A stretch of DNA of 64,000 bases. It comes from Strigops habroptila. Lineage: Eukaryota; Chordata; Aves; Psittaciformes; Psittacidae. Of this stretch, positions 47,201 to 56,602 are shown piece after piece. Every line of letters begins with the position of its first letter. The stretch's first letter is position 1. Where the stretch lies: NCBI RefSeq assembly GCF_004027225.2, contig NC_046360.1, forward strand, positions 3,088,001 through 3,152,000, read 5' to 3'. Below the pieces are notes generated by a model. The model did no database searches and was not told the DNA's origin. It saw only the letters and a list, made by a program, of their open reading frames with translations. Made by a program: the position numbers and the translations under genes.

Positions 47201-48647
47201 ACCAATACCCAGCTCTCTTCTTTTTCTAAATGGATACATTATTAGACTCCTCCTTTGTACGATGTGACACACCAAAATACTTCCGAAATAGACTATATAG
47301 AAGTAATCTGCCTATTCTTTTTGTTGTGCATTTTTCTAATGGATAAAATGCAGAGGGAGAGATTTTACACTTATCTGCATTATACACCTACAAGTAGGGA
47401 GAAGGGTGTTTTTTCCCCTTTTCCTCCAACTGATACTCAAAACTATTTCTCAGCTTTGTAAAAAGAGTCCGTGTGCTCCAGCATACCTGTGGTAACAGAA
47501 TAAATACAAAAGGAATTAAATTGCCAATGTAAAGGTAAAAATACCTGTTTTAGTAAAGAGTAAGGAAATCAGAACTGTAAGAAAAATAAGAAGTAACTTC
47601 TCCCCCCACACATCAGGCCCACAAAACTGAAACGGTTTCTAGATTACACAAAGCTGCTCATCCTGGAAATGCTGAGGTTGAGAATGTGCACATGAAGCAA
47701 TGCAACTTTGCTTCAAGACGTGAGAGAAAACATGAGTTCAAGTATCACCTGACAGAAACATGGAGTATATAAACATGGAAAAACCAAGACAGTATGTGTA
47801 TTTGCATAATATAACATTTCTACAGCAATGCAAGCAAAGAGGGGTGAACTCTTTATATCATTTTAAAGGTCAGTGCTGTCATTTAAAGGTCACACAGAAT
47901 GTGAAGTGCTTTGAGTCACTGCTCTGAAACCTTTTAGTGGCATCCTGAAATAAAAGTGAACTGCATTTTAAAAATAACTGTTCATCTAAAGACTTTAAGT
48001 GATTACAGGGTTTAGTAAGGACTGAGGAAGCAATGGTGATTCTCCAACACTGGCTCAATGCTGTACACACAGAAATCGGTCAGCTACAAAAGTGTCCTGG
48101 AAGTCCAAGTGTTCCAAAGTCCTCCTGAGCAACAAGTGTAATGCCCTACAAACACACAAGTTAATTCAAACACAGCAAGAGAAAAGTGCTGCTTTCAGCT
48201 ACACCCAAGCAGCTCCTCCAGACTGCAACAGGAGCATCATCGGCCCAAATGGTAGCACACAAAGAGTAAGACCTTTTCCACAAAGGAGTACAAACCACTG
48301 TATTTACAAACTGATCAAGCACAAGTAGCCCTGCAAAGAATTCAGATGCTGTTTTCACCAGGGTTGTTACACACTTCAGATTCTAACGCTTTTGGTTTTA
48401 GCAGGCATTTTTTGAAATGAAAGTTGCAAGTAACCTCCAATTCAATTAGTCCCTTATACTTAATAAATACAAAGCATCAAGAATCTTCACGGTATTGAGA
48501 TGCATAGAACTGTTAAATGGTTCCAGAGTCTAGGAAGAAAAAAACTAAAGTCCTTTGTTACTGCAAAAAACATCGTTTATGTTCTTCAAGGAAGAATGGC
48601 CCTGGTGGTATGTTCAATGCCAAGAGAAGCAGGGGGATGAGAGGCCG
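41261..48647. other. Spacer between ATP2A2 and ANAPC7, including the ANAPC7 3' UTR
   Basis: The two genes converge here. The part next to 48648 must be ANAPC7 3' UTR on the minus strand. No AATAAA was seen on that strand nearby, only the variants CATAAA near 48572 and TATAAA at 47852-47857, so its end is undetermined. From about 41.7 to 44.4 kb the DNA is richer in GC. The longest open frame, plus strand 41711-42334, starts with GTG and resembles nothing known to me. Confidence 0.6.
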
Positions 48648-48837
48648 TTACTGCATGCCAAACCACTGCTCTTGATCTGCCCACTGTGCTGCTTCACTGT
48701 CACTGCCTTCCAAGTCCCCCTCTTCTCCACTTCCCTCCATATCATCCACATCTTCTTCCTGGGTTGCATCTGTTGGACTTTCCTCTTTTTCCATTTTCTG
48801 CATTCCTTCTAGTGACTTCTGATCATTTGGATCCAAA
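48648..48837 (-). CDS. ANAPC7: ANAPC7 exon 11 (residues 503-565 and stop)
   Basis: 190 bp, stop TAA at 48648-48650. Encodes LDPNDQKSLEGMQKMEKEE, then a strongly acidic tail (EEDVDDMEGSGEEGDLEGSD) and the end WADQEQWFGMQ. The tail is probably disordered. Confidence 0.97.
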
Positions 48838-51800
48838 CTGAGGAAAGTAAGAAAAAGAAAGAATTGTCCTAAATCTTTTATTTCCCTCTTTAGTTATGGC
48901 CTTATCAAAAAACCTCATCTTCTTGTCTGCACTTCCTGTTTAACATCCTCAAGAAGTTTATTTTAGTAGATGATGCAACTTCACCTCCAGCTGACTGTGA
49001 CACTAAGTATTAAATCTTTATATAACAGTTTTGATCCCCAAGAACGTGCTTATCTAAACACCACACTCCTCCAGAAAACTTAGTCAACTCTTCCAGATAC
49101 TACTAATTATAAAGTAACATGAAAGCAGGAGAGATTTGAATTACTGTAAGTAACTATATGCAAGCGAAAAGCAGCTGGCCCATTTAAGCTACGTAAGTTT
49201 GTAATGGACATGATATGCTATATTTAAGGCAAATATAACTTGTTGAAATCAAAACACAGTAACAGTTAACATGGCAACACCCTCAAATAACATTTTGGTT
49301 ATCCTTAATTGAATCACACTATTTAAATTTAGTTAAGAGCTTGTTTTTATATAGTGCCTTCTAGTCTAAAGGAATGGATCTTCAGGTGCCTGACTATATA
49401 ATAATTCATAGGCATAAATAAATCCATGCCTTAATCCTTCAGTTAGTCAAGGAACTGCATGCCTAATGGCATATTCATTATTAATGCAGGCCCTAAATTT
49501 TGCACCTCTCAGTTCAAAGCCTTTTGACGAACTAATTCATGAATGGGATGGCATTTGTATGGTTTTGTTTAAGGGAGAATGATCTAAAGCTACCTCTGAT
49601 GCACATCCTAATCTATTAGTGGCTGAAGTTTTCACTTAAGTCAAGTTAATTATTGGTTCTTATGAATGTATTGCAGTCTCAGTCTCTGCTTTACCTTAGG
49701 GCAATACTGTACTGGTCCATTGCTTCCTGGTACTCGTTGACAGCTACAAGAAAGTCTCCCAGTATTCGGTGCAGAACACAGTCACTCTGATTAGCCAGTG
49801 CATTCCTCAGCAAAGCAATTCCGTCTTCGTACTTTTGTTCTCTACCTGTTTATATGCAAAACTACAGTTTTAATTAATAGTTTAGATAAAGGAACAAAAA
49901 GTCAAGAGTGTACAGAGTCATCACAAGCCTGTTTCCTCCTTCAGAACTGTCAGTACGGGGGACAGCAGCAGTATACTTCCTGCAAGATTAACTCTAAACA
50001 ATGGCTTTTTGTTGCAGTAACTGCTACACTCACAATGAGAGACACTTTGAAATCAGAACATTTTGTCTGTAATTGTTTTAAGTGCTGGTGTAATATTAGC
50101 TGCTAGATGCAATTAATTCCTGTGATTTTTCCTTCAGGATAGAAGTGATAAATCCCTGGGCTGTAACATCACTTCACATCACTTTATTGATGTGATTCTT
50201 CACATCGATAAAGCTGCAGAACACTCCTCCATGTAAAGCAGCATGCTTTAAATAAACTGACATGGGAAACTCAAAAGGAACTTACTAAGAAGTTCTGCTT
50301 TCTTTACCACAGCTTTAATGTAATCAGGTCTTTGCGTTAGCGCTTTGTCCAGTAATGTCTTGGCTTTCTCCTGTGTGACTGGGTCTTCGAGACAGACTGT
50401 TGCCAACAGGGTGAGTGTCTGTGCATTTGCTCCCAGAGTTTTATACACGTTATTTGCCATAACCATGGCTTCACGGATACTGTTGGATGCCAGGTAACAT
50501 TCGATGAGACCTGATGAGATGAAAAGGAAAACACTTCAGGTTTTAAGTTCACACTGCAGGCACTCACCCCTCCTCAATTATTTGCACTTAGTGGCAACTC
50601 AAGACTTCAACACCTCACACTCCAATAAGCAAATACAAATTGCAATGGAGAAAGTGACTCTACATTTTAACGTATCCATTCTACAGATAATTGACTTCAT
50701 CACTTTATTTAGACAGGTACTAAAAAAAGCCTAAATACACCTAATCTAAGATTTTTCTCTAATTTCAGTACTGATATCAATATTTCAGCTGGACTCTTCA
50801 GAACTCACTATTTACTTGAGGCTGCTGTCGAGATCAACAAGATTTAAGTAAATATGACAAAACAAAGCTCCCAGTGGAACTACACATACATTTAACATCA
50901 TCATCCCAAAGTGATCTGCTCAGAACACCCAAGTCTGTTTATATCCAGACTAAACAAAGAGAAGAACTGTCTATTCCCTTGTCTAATCATCATCATGACA
51001 CCAAACCAATACTGAACATGTGAGTAGCTTCACTTCACCCACCTTCATAGCAATCCAGCCTGCAAGGTGCAAGTCGTATTGCTTCACGGAAGTGTATAAT
51101 TGCTTCCTGGACTCGGCCCATGTTCCTAAGAGCAGCTCCTTTCAGCAGGAGAGCTTGAACACTGTTACTATTCAGCTGGATAGCTTTGGCTCCTAAGTAT
51201 AAGGCACGAGAGTATCGTTTACTGTAGAAACTATGACACCTATGGAAAGACAAGAGGCGTTGTAAACGTGTAGTGGCTGTGGTGCCTGTGCACACTCACT
51301 GAGGTTTAAAAGAAGAAAAACAAAGGAAATTACAGGCAACTATTGAACTTCTTGGATGTAAAGGTAAGAAAACATGTTCAGGGAAAAAACCCAAACTCTT
51401 CAGGAGCTTAGAAAAAAAGTAGTATGAATATTAACTGTTACAGCTATTTAATATACCATTATTAGTGCACAGATGGGTTAACTCTAATAGGTTTAAACAT
51501 ACAGCAAACAACCAAAATAGATATTTATGGATAGCTAAGTTAAGTTAGCCCAAGAGCAGAATAGATAGGAAAGCACCTTGTGAACAAAAAAGCCTGAATC
51601 CACTGTACGAGCTGCAACCCACTGCATGCAGCAAACCAAGAGCTGAGGTAAGAAAGGCAAGAAAAGAACGTACCCAGATACCACCCAGGGTTCTGCATGT
51701 TGATCAGATATATTGAAGAGACGGCAGCCCAAGTTCTCCACGTCCTCTAATCGACCTTCACGTGCTAGTAAGTAACCATACACATCCATTCCTAAAGAGA

Positions 51801-54800
51801 AACGTATCAAGGTCTATCAGCAAGAAATGGAAAGTTCATTCACACCAAGAAAAAACAAAAACCAACCCAAAACCACCTACTTTAAACTGTGTCTCTACCA
51901 GCAATGGTTCCAGATACACAGCTTCTGAATGTACATTCTGAATTGAAAGCCAGGTACAAGAAGATACAACATTCCACTGCACGCTTGATGGCATGTAGCT
52001 GCTACTCTAATGTTACTCATCAGATCACTACATTATGTAAACTTGCTTTTAGGATTTACTCACCTTTTATTAGGTAAGGATCCAGCATTTGTGCTTGTTC
52101 AAATTTTAGAATAGAGTTTTTGTTATCTCCAGCTCTGAAATACAGGTCTGCCAAGCTCCCCAGTAAGTCCACATTGTCCCTCAGCAATGACTTTTTCTCT
52201 AAGGAGCTTTAAGAGAAAGAAATGCCTCTTCTTTATATAATGCCATTTTAAATACAATTATATATGAATATTAATATATGATTTGACTGCATCATGCTCT
52301 TTGAACTCTTACCAAATGGTATTTATTGCTCTTGTGTTGTCTCCTGTATGCACAAAAGCATATGCCTTGATCCACACGGAAAGCCAATCCAAGTTAGGAA
52401 TACTCTGAATCACGTTGATTGTCATAGAGGCCACTTCAGCACCTTTCACCGACAGCGAGAGCAGGCCTGTTCAGGAGGGTATATACACATCAATTTCAGC
52501 CATTATGAAGTGCTTTTAATACAAACTAATTGTCTTAAGACCAGAAACTCCACCCCTTGACAAGCATAAGCAAGCAGCTTAACAATGCTTTTTATAATTT
52601 GCATAAGGAAGGTATTATATATTACATGCAACTGCAAGACAGTTACCTAGTCCCAAGCATAATTCAAATTATAGTGTTTAATACTGAAATCCCAACGGTG
52701 TGCAGACACCTACCCAGTATGGCATCGAGTGCTAAAGGGCACTGCCTCAGTACCTCCTTGTAGCTCGTAACAGATGAGCGTTCTTGACCTGCTTTCTTGT
52801 ATAGATTTGCCAACATCATATTGATCTAGAAGCAAGAGAAATATTGGTAGAGTCAAGTATGAGAAAGGAGAAATCCTCACAACTTTGTCTTCAAGCTTGC
52901 CTCCCTCCCTCCTGTTCTGGGCAGAAGACAAGATTACCTGCTCTTCTTCTGAGAGCACTATAACTTACTATATAAAATTAAAGTAATTGCTTCCTTCTGA
53001 GTCCAAAGACAAAATTTACATTCTTATGTATTTACATAATGAATTTTGAAACCTCAGTCTCTTTTTCAAGATATGCTGACCAAGGGCTTGTGACAAGTCT
53101 GCCAGAACTAACCTTTGGGGTCCTCTGTCTGGAAGGAATTCCATCAAGAATAGCAATGGCATCTTTATCTTGCTTCAGCATTGTGTAACATTCAGCCATT
53201 TTATATTTCACTTCAATTTCTGATGGTAAACACTGAAATAAACCAGAAAGATTTAAGCACAATGTTGGTTTAGTGAGGTAAAAAATCTCAGTAGAGCTTC
53301 CTCATTAAATGCTTACACTACGTTGCACAAACCTAATGCAAGTAAGTGAATGATGCAACCTACTGCTGGCTCATATTGCTCCTGTCCTCAAATGAAAAAC
53401 ATGAACTACACATACAAAAAATATCTCATGTTCAAGACCATGTGAAGTTCTGCATTAGAAAACACCACGATGGTGTTTTTGAAACAAAATTAGCTTTAAA
53501 TGTCACATTTATTTGATATGATAAATCCACAATCTAAGGTACTAAGAAGACCTGTAGACGTGGCACTTAGGGACATGGTTTAGTGGTGCACTTGGTAGTG
53601 TCAGGTTAATGGTTGCACTGAATGATCTTAAGGGTCTTTTCCAACCAAAATGACTCTATGAATACCAAGTCAGAAACATCAATTTAGGCAGCACATTAGT
53701 TCAGTTTTTAAATACCTGGCTCTGGGGAGTTGATGCAGCATTCCCAGTAGAAGGTCTTACTTTTGAAGTTTTACTTAATGCTTTTTTCTGCTGCAAGGCC
53801 ATTGTATACTTACTTACAGCATTCCTATATTCTTTATCATGGAAGAGAGAGTCTGCATGATACACAAGGAGCTGGTATTTCTGAGATGGTGAAAACAGCT
53901 CCCTAGAAGAAAAGCAAACAGAAAGGCTGAGATCAGCTGGCTGCATAAGAACCAAAACCTTACAGAACCAAGGTACTTGTAGCTTTGGTTTACCTGGCTT
54001 CAGCTTCTAACTGTTGCTGCTTCTTTACTTCACTGGAAAGACCCTTGAGTAACAGGTATTATCTCCTCATAAAGAGATTATCTCACCCATTTATTTTATC
54101 TGTATACAAACAAAGGTAATAGCCACCCCGACACCTCATCAGTAACAACAGCTTGTGTTTAGCCACTGCTTTCCCTAACTGCAGCCCCCATCCACCCCAT
54201 AACAAACCACATTAAAGCACATTTTGTTTGAATGGAGTCAAAACATACAAAGCAATCCAGCTCACCTACAGATATCCCAATCCTAATCCGCATATTCCTA
54301 CATTTTACACACCCCCTTTATAACTCAGCATGTCTGCACAAGAGTTAGGGTTTCAGAATGGGATTTGGGCTTCAGTTAGGACCTCAAACCCCATTCAAAA
54401 TGTCAAATGGCACCTTATAGGAAAGTCCTGAATAATAATGGGAATCAATTGAGCCAAGGGAAGAGCTGTGACCGTTGGAAGGAGAAAACTGCTCCACTTC
54501 TAGTAGGATGCTTATGTTATACCATGCACCCTGATGGATACAGGCCATGCTGCTCCTGCTGAACCCCAGGCAGGGCTCCTGAGCCCGGCAGCAGGAGCAG
54601 CTCTAACATCAAACCCGCTTCCATCCCTGGCAGTGCCCAAGGCCAGGTTGGACACAGGGGCTTGGAGCAACCTGCTCTAGTGGAAGGTGTCCCTGCCCGT
54701 GGCAGGGGGTTGGAACTGGGTGAGCTTTAAGCTCCCTCCCAACCCAACCCATTCTATGGCTCTGTGATTGATCCCCCGCCCGGGTCCCTCCTCGCCGCTC

Positions 54801-54968
54801 CCTCAGCACCACCGGCCCCGCCAGCCCGCAGCCACCCGGCGCGGCGCCCCGCGGGAGGGCCACTCACGGGTTATTGCCGCTCATGGTGAGGAGAAGCCCG
54901 CTGAGGAGCCGCACGTTGGAGTGGAGCCCGGCGGACGCCATCTCCCGAACGTGCTCCACCACGCTCAT
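48648..54968 (-). CDS. ANAPC7: Anaphase-promoting complex subunit 7, complete (gene-level entry)
   Basis: APC7 is a scaffold subunit of the anaphase-promoting complex (cyclosome), the ubiquitin ligase that degrades securin and cyclins; it sits in the TPR arm of the complex. Eleven coding exons on the minus strand (54868-54968, 53716-53902, 53113-53232, 52714-52825, 52313-52466, 52064-52206, 51674-51791, 51043-51239, 50286-50510, 49695-49845, 48648-48837) join without phase error into 565 residues, the length of human APC7. The chain is an N-terminal helical domain, tandem TPR repeats over most of its length, and an acidic tail ending EQWFGMQ. The start chosen is the first ATG in the leader, with A at -3. 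All introns are GT-AG. Confidence 0.98.
49695..49845 (-). CDS. ANAPC7: ANAPC7 exon 10 (residues 453-503, split at both ends)
   Basis: 151 bp. Encodes REQKYEDGIALLRNALANQ, LHRILGDFLVAVNEYQEAM and DQYSIAL, the last TPR units. Donor gtaaag. Confidence 0.96.
50286..50510 (-). CDS. ANAPC7: ANAPC7 exon 9 (residues 378-453, split at both ends)
   Basis: 225 bp. Encodes LIECYLASNSIREAMVMANN, TLTLLATVCLEDPVTQEKAK and KALTQRPDYIKAVVKKAELL, again TPR. Donor gtaagt. Confidence 0.96.
51043..51239 (-). CDS. ANAPC7: ANAPC7 exon 8 (residues 312-378, split at both ends)
   Basis: 197 bp. Encodes CHSFYSKRYSRALYLGAKAI, ALLLKGAALRNMGRVQEAI and HFREAIRLAPCRLDCYE, two consecutive TPR motifs, apparently identical to human. 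Donor gtgggt. Confidence 0.96.
51674..51791 (-). CDS. ANAPC7: ANAPC7 exon 7 (residues 273-312, split at both ends)
   Basis: 118 bp. Encodes GMDVYGYLLAREGRLEDVEN, then LGCRLFNISDQHAEPWVVSG. TPR region. Donor gtacgt. Confidence 0.96.
52064..52206 (-). CDS. ANAPC7: ANAPC7 exon 6 (residues 225-273, split at both ends)
   Basis: 143 bp. Encodes SLEKKSLLRDNVDLLGSLA, DLYFRAGDNKNS and FEQAQMLDPYLIK, a clear TPR with its A and B helices. Donor gtgagt; the upstream intron is only 106 bp. Confidence 0.96.
52313..52466 (-). CDS. ANAPC7: ANAPC7 exon 5 (residues 174-225, split at both ends)
   Basis: 154 bp. Encodes LLSLSVKGAEVASMT, NLDWLSVWIKAYAFVHTGDN and RAINTI. TPR region; acceptor cctgaacag, donor gtaaga. 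Confidence 0.96.
52714..52825 (-). CDS. ANAPC7: ANAPC7 exon 4 (residues 137-174, last codon split)
   Basis: 112 bp. Encodes INMMLANLYKKAGQER through SYKEVLRQCPLALDAIL, a TPR helix pair. Donor gtaggt. Confidence 0.96.
53113..53232 (-). CDS. ANAPC7: ANAPC7 exon 3 (residues 97-136)
   Basis: 120 bp, phase 0 at both ends. Encodes CLPSEIEVKYKMAECYTMLK and AILDGIPSRQRTPK, an early TPR unit. Donor gttagt. Confidence 0.96.
53557..53664 (+). mobile_element. CR1 LINE 3' end in ANAPC7 intron 2
   Basis: About 108 bp in CR1 sense orientation: gtggcacttagggacatgg, tttagtgg, gatcttaagggtcttttcc, aaccaaaatgactctatgaa. It is severely 5'-truncated, as is usual for CR1, and ends about 50 bp from the exon 2 donor. 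Confidence 0.85.
53716..53902 (-). CDS. ANAPC7: ANAPC7 exon 2 (residues 34-96)
   Basis: 187 bp. Encodes ELFSPSQKYQLLVYHADSLF and the Lys/Ser-rich linker KALSKTSKVRPSTGNAAST. Donor gtattt. This is part of the N-terminal region that in human APC7 forms the homodimer interface. Confidence 0.96.
54617..54771 (+). mobile_element. CR1 LINE 3' end beside ANAPC7 exon 1
   Basis: About 150 bp in CR1 sense orientation: ccaaggccaggttggacac, gtggaaggtgtccctgccc, gtggcagggggttggaac, cccattctatggctctgtga. Antisense to ANAPC7 and within 100 bp of its first coding exon. Confidence 0.88.
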
Positions 54969-55250
54969 GCTGACCGGACACACACACGGGCACCGGCCCG
55001 CCGCCGCCGACACTCCAAAATGGCGCCACCGCCGGGGCCTCGCCCGCCGCCGCCCGCAGGCGCCCGCCACGCTGCCGGACGAGCCGCACGACAGGCGGGC
55101 GGAGGGCAGCCCCGTGCCTGCGCAGTGGCGAGGCGGGAAGAGCGGAGCGGGCTGTGAGGGGAGCGATGGCGGCTCGCACAGGGCGGGAGGGGCCTGTGCT
55201 CGGCGTTGTTACATGGAACAGACACCCCGTTCGCGCGGCTCTTGAGTCTG
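54770..55250 (-). promoter_or_regulatory. ANAPC7: ANAPC7 CpG-rich promoter region
   Basis: GC- and CpG-rich, TATA-less block covering exon 1 and about 280 bp upstream. Motifs seen on the plus strand: caaaatggcgcc (55016-55027) and gcgatggcggc (55164-55174), both YY1-like; tgcgca (55119-55124), an NRF1 half-site; ggcgggaa (55132-55139), E2F-like. The start site is inferred to lie at about 55000-55180. Confidence 0.7.
54868..54968 (-). CDS. ANAPC7: ANAPC7 exon 1 (residues 1-34, last codon split)
   Basis: ATG at 54966-54968, then MSVVEHVREMASAGLHSNVR to MSGNN. Human reads MNVIDHVRDMAAAGLHSNVR. The leader between here and about 55180 has no other ATG on this strand; the frame is open upstream but without a start codon. 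Donor gtgagt. Confidence 0.96.
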
Positions 55251-56102
55251 GTGCTTTTCCTTCTGACAGTGTTACCTGCGGCAGCTGAATGTGACAGGAC
55301 TGAGAGATAACGAAGCTCCTGCCTTATAAAAATAGGTAACTGAGGAGAAAGACCTTTCAAAACGTAGCTTTATCCTGGGACACAGCCAGGGGAAGCCCCT
55401 CACTGGGGCCACCATTAACTAGAAGGCATAGACTGAAAGGAGGGGTGGATTATAAACTACTTTTTCCCCCTTTATTACAAAAAGAGTGCAAAACATGGCT
55501 ATCCTGTAACTGCTCCAGCAAATCAAATCAGTGGGAGTTTGAAGGCGCTGTCAGTGCTGTCTGGAGGGGAATGCACTTCTCAACAGGTAAACACAACAAG
55601 CAGCAAAACAGTGTTAGTGCTGGACTGCAAGTGACACAAAAGAAGTGTGGTGCTGTGTGGTGACAGTGGAACACATATTGCCACAAATGAAATAGACAAC
55701 TTGGAATAAACCAAACTGGGATTTGGCAGTTCTTCAAGAAGCCATCTGATCGATCAGAACAGTCCCGGTTCTTCCCAGTATCCTGTGATGGTTGTGCTTG
55801 AATCTGCCACCACAAAGGCAGCCTCAGACTATGCTGTAATCTGCCTGTGTTACCCTTTGAAGGCATTTTAGTACAAAGGAGCACTGCCCTGCGAAGGCAG
55901 ACCTGCTAAATAACCAGGTACGTCGCCACAAACTGCAGCCCCTGTATTAATCCCCTATTTTCAGTGGGAATGATTCACTGTAACTGAATTGTAGTTCACC
56001 ATTACACAATAATGATGGTCTTTTCACAAAAAACCCACCTCTGGTTTCTTCAAAGGCCATCCATAAGACATAAAGCAGTTACCACATTAATTACAAGCCA
56101 AG
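55251..56102. other. Spacer between ANAPC7 promoter and ARPC3 3' end
   Basis: About 0.85 kb without a recognised gene or repeat. Transcription of ARPC3 must end here, just upstream of the ANAPC7 promoter, both on the minus strand. Confidence 0.7.
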
Positions 56103-56108
56103 TTTATT
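56103..56108 (-). terminator. ARPC3: Polyadenylation signal AATAAA, ARPC3
   Basis: TTTATT on the plus strand, AATAAA on the coding strand, 430 bp after the stop. It is the only canonical hexamer close to the end of the gene. Confidence 0.75.
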
Positions 56109-56539
56109 GAAAACAAGGTAAAAACCACCGCACTCGACAACACAGTGAGAGGCGTGTTTTCCATGGACACACAGTACTGAGACTCTAGCCAGTAGAGCAA
56201 TCCCACAGCTCCCCCTGCCCCACAGGCAAGCCCATTTCTTCTCCTTAAATACAAGCCCCGTTTTAAATGCTGGCTGCAGCCACTGACAATGAAGCAGCTT
56301 GGATCTGAAACAGCATGTTAGAAATCACTTATTAAGCACCAGCTTAATAGTATTTGCTTACATTACTCAAATTATCTTTTTGCTCCCTCTAATCCCTCAT
56401 TTGTGGTGGGTTTTTGGTTTTTTCTTTTTTTCTTCATAAGCACTTAATTCTTCCTTGGTACAAAATGTATCCAAAACAAAGGCAAAATACCTAAACACCT
56501 TGCTGTGACAATGTTTAATGTTGTTGCTACTTTGCCTCT
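56103..56539 (-). other. ARPC3: ARPC3 3' untranslated region
   Basis: 437 bp from the stop to the AATAAA complement at 56103-56108. T/A-rich; no other element recognised. Confidence 0.75.
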
Positions 56540-56602
56540 TCACTGCCCAGGACCTGACAGACTCTTGTTCATGAACTGTCTCTTCACAAAGCAGATCCAC
56601 CA
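56540..56602 (-). CDS. ARPC3: ARPC3 exon 7 (residues 159-178 and stop)
   Basis: 63 bp with TGA at 56540-56542. Encodes [20 protein letters not shown]. Acceptor cttctgcag. Confidence 0.97.
   Translation of the reverse strand, partial: WWICFVKRQFMNKSLSGPGQ

Larger units (their letters stand above)
48838..54867 (-). other. ANAPC7: ANAPC7 introns
   Basis: Ten GT-AG introns. Those over 300 bp are 53903-54867 (CR1 near its 5' end), 53233-53715 (CR1), 51240-51673, 50511-51042, 49846-50285 (perfect 8-bp hairpin at 50174-50195) and 48838-49694. No nested gene or snoRNA-like box pair was recognised. Confidence 0.75.

Noticed and set aside
48565-48577. CATAAA as the ANAPC7 poly(A) signal
   Set aside because: It is a weak variant that would give a 3' UTR of only about 75 bases. 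There is no supporting downstream element, so the 3' end is left open.
54969-55070. Upstream extension of the ANAPC7 reading frame
   Set aside because: The frame is open for 34 codons but begins with GTG and contains no ATG. The first ATG is at 54968 and gives the family-length protein.
54768-55245. Plus-strand open frames over ANAPC7 exon 1
   Set aside because: These are antisense shadows of the coding exon and CpG-rich leader, with low-complexity Pro/Ala/Arg composition.
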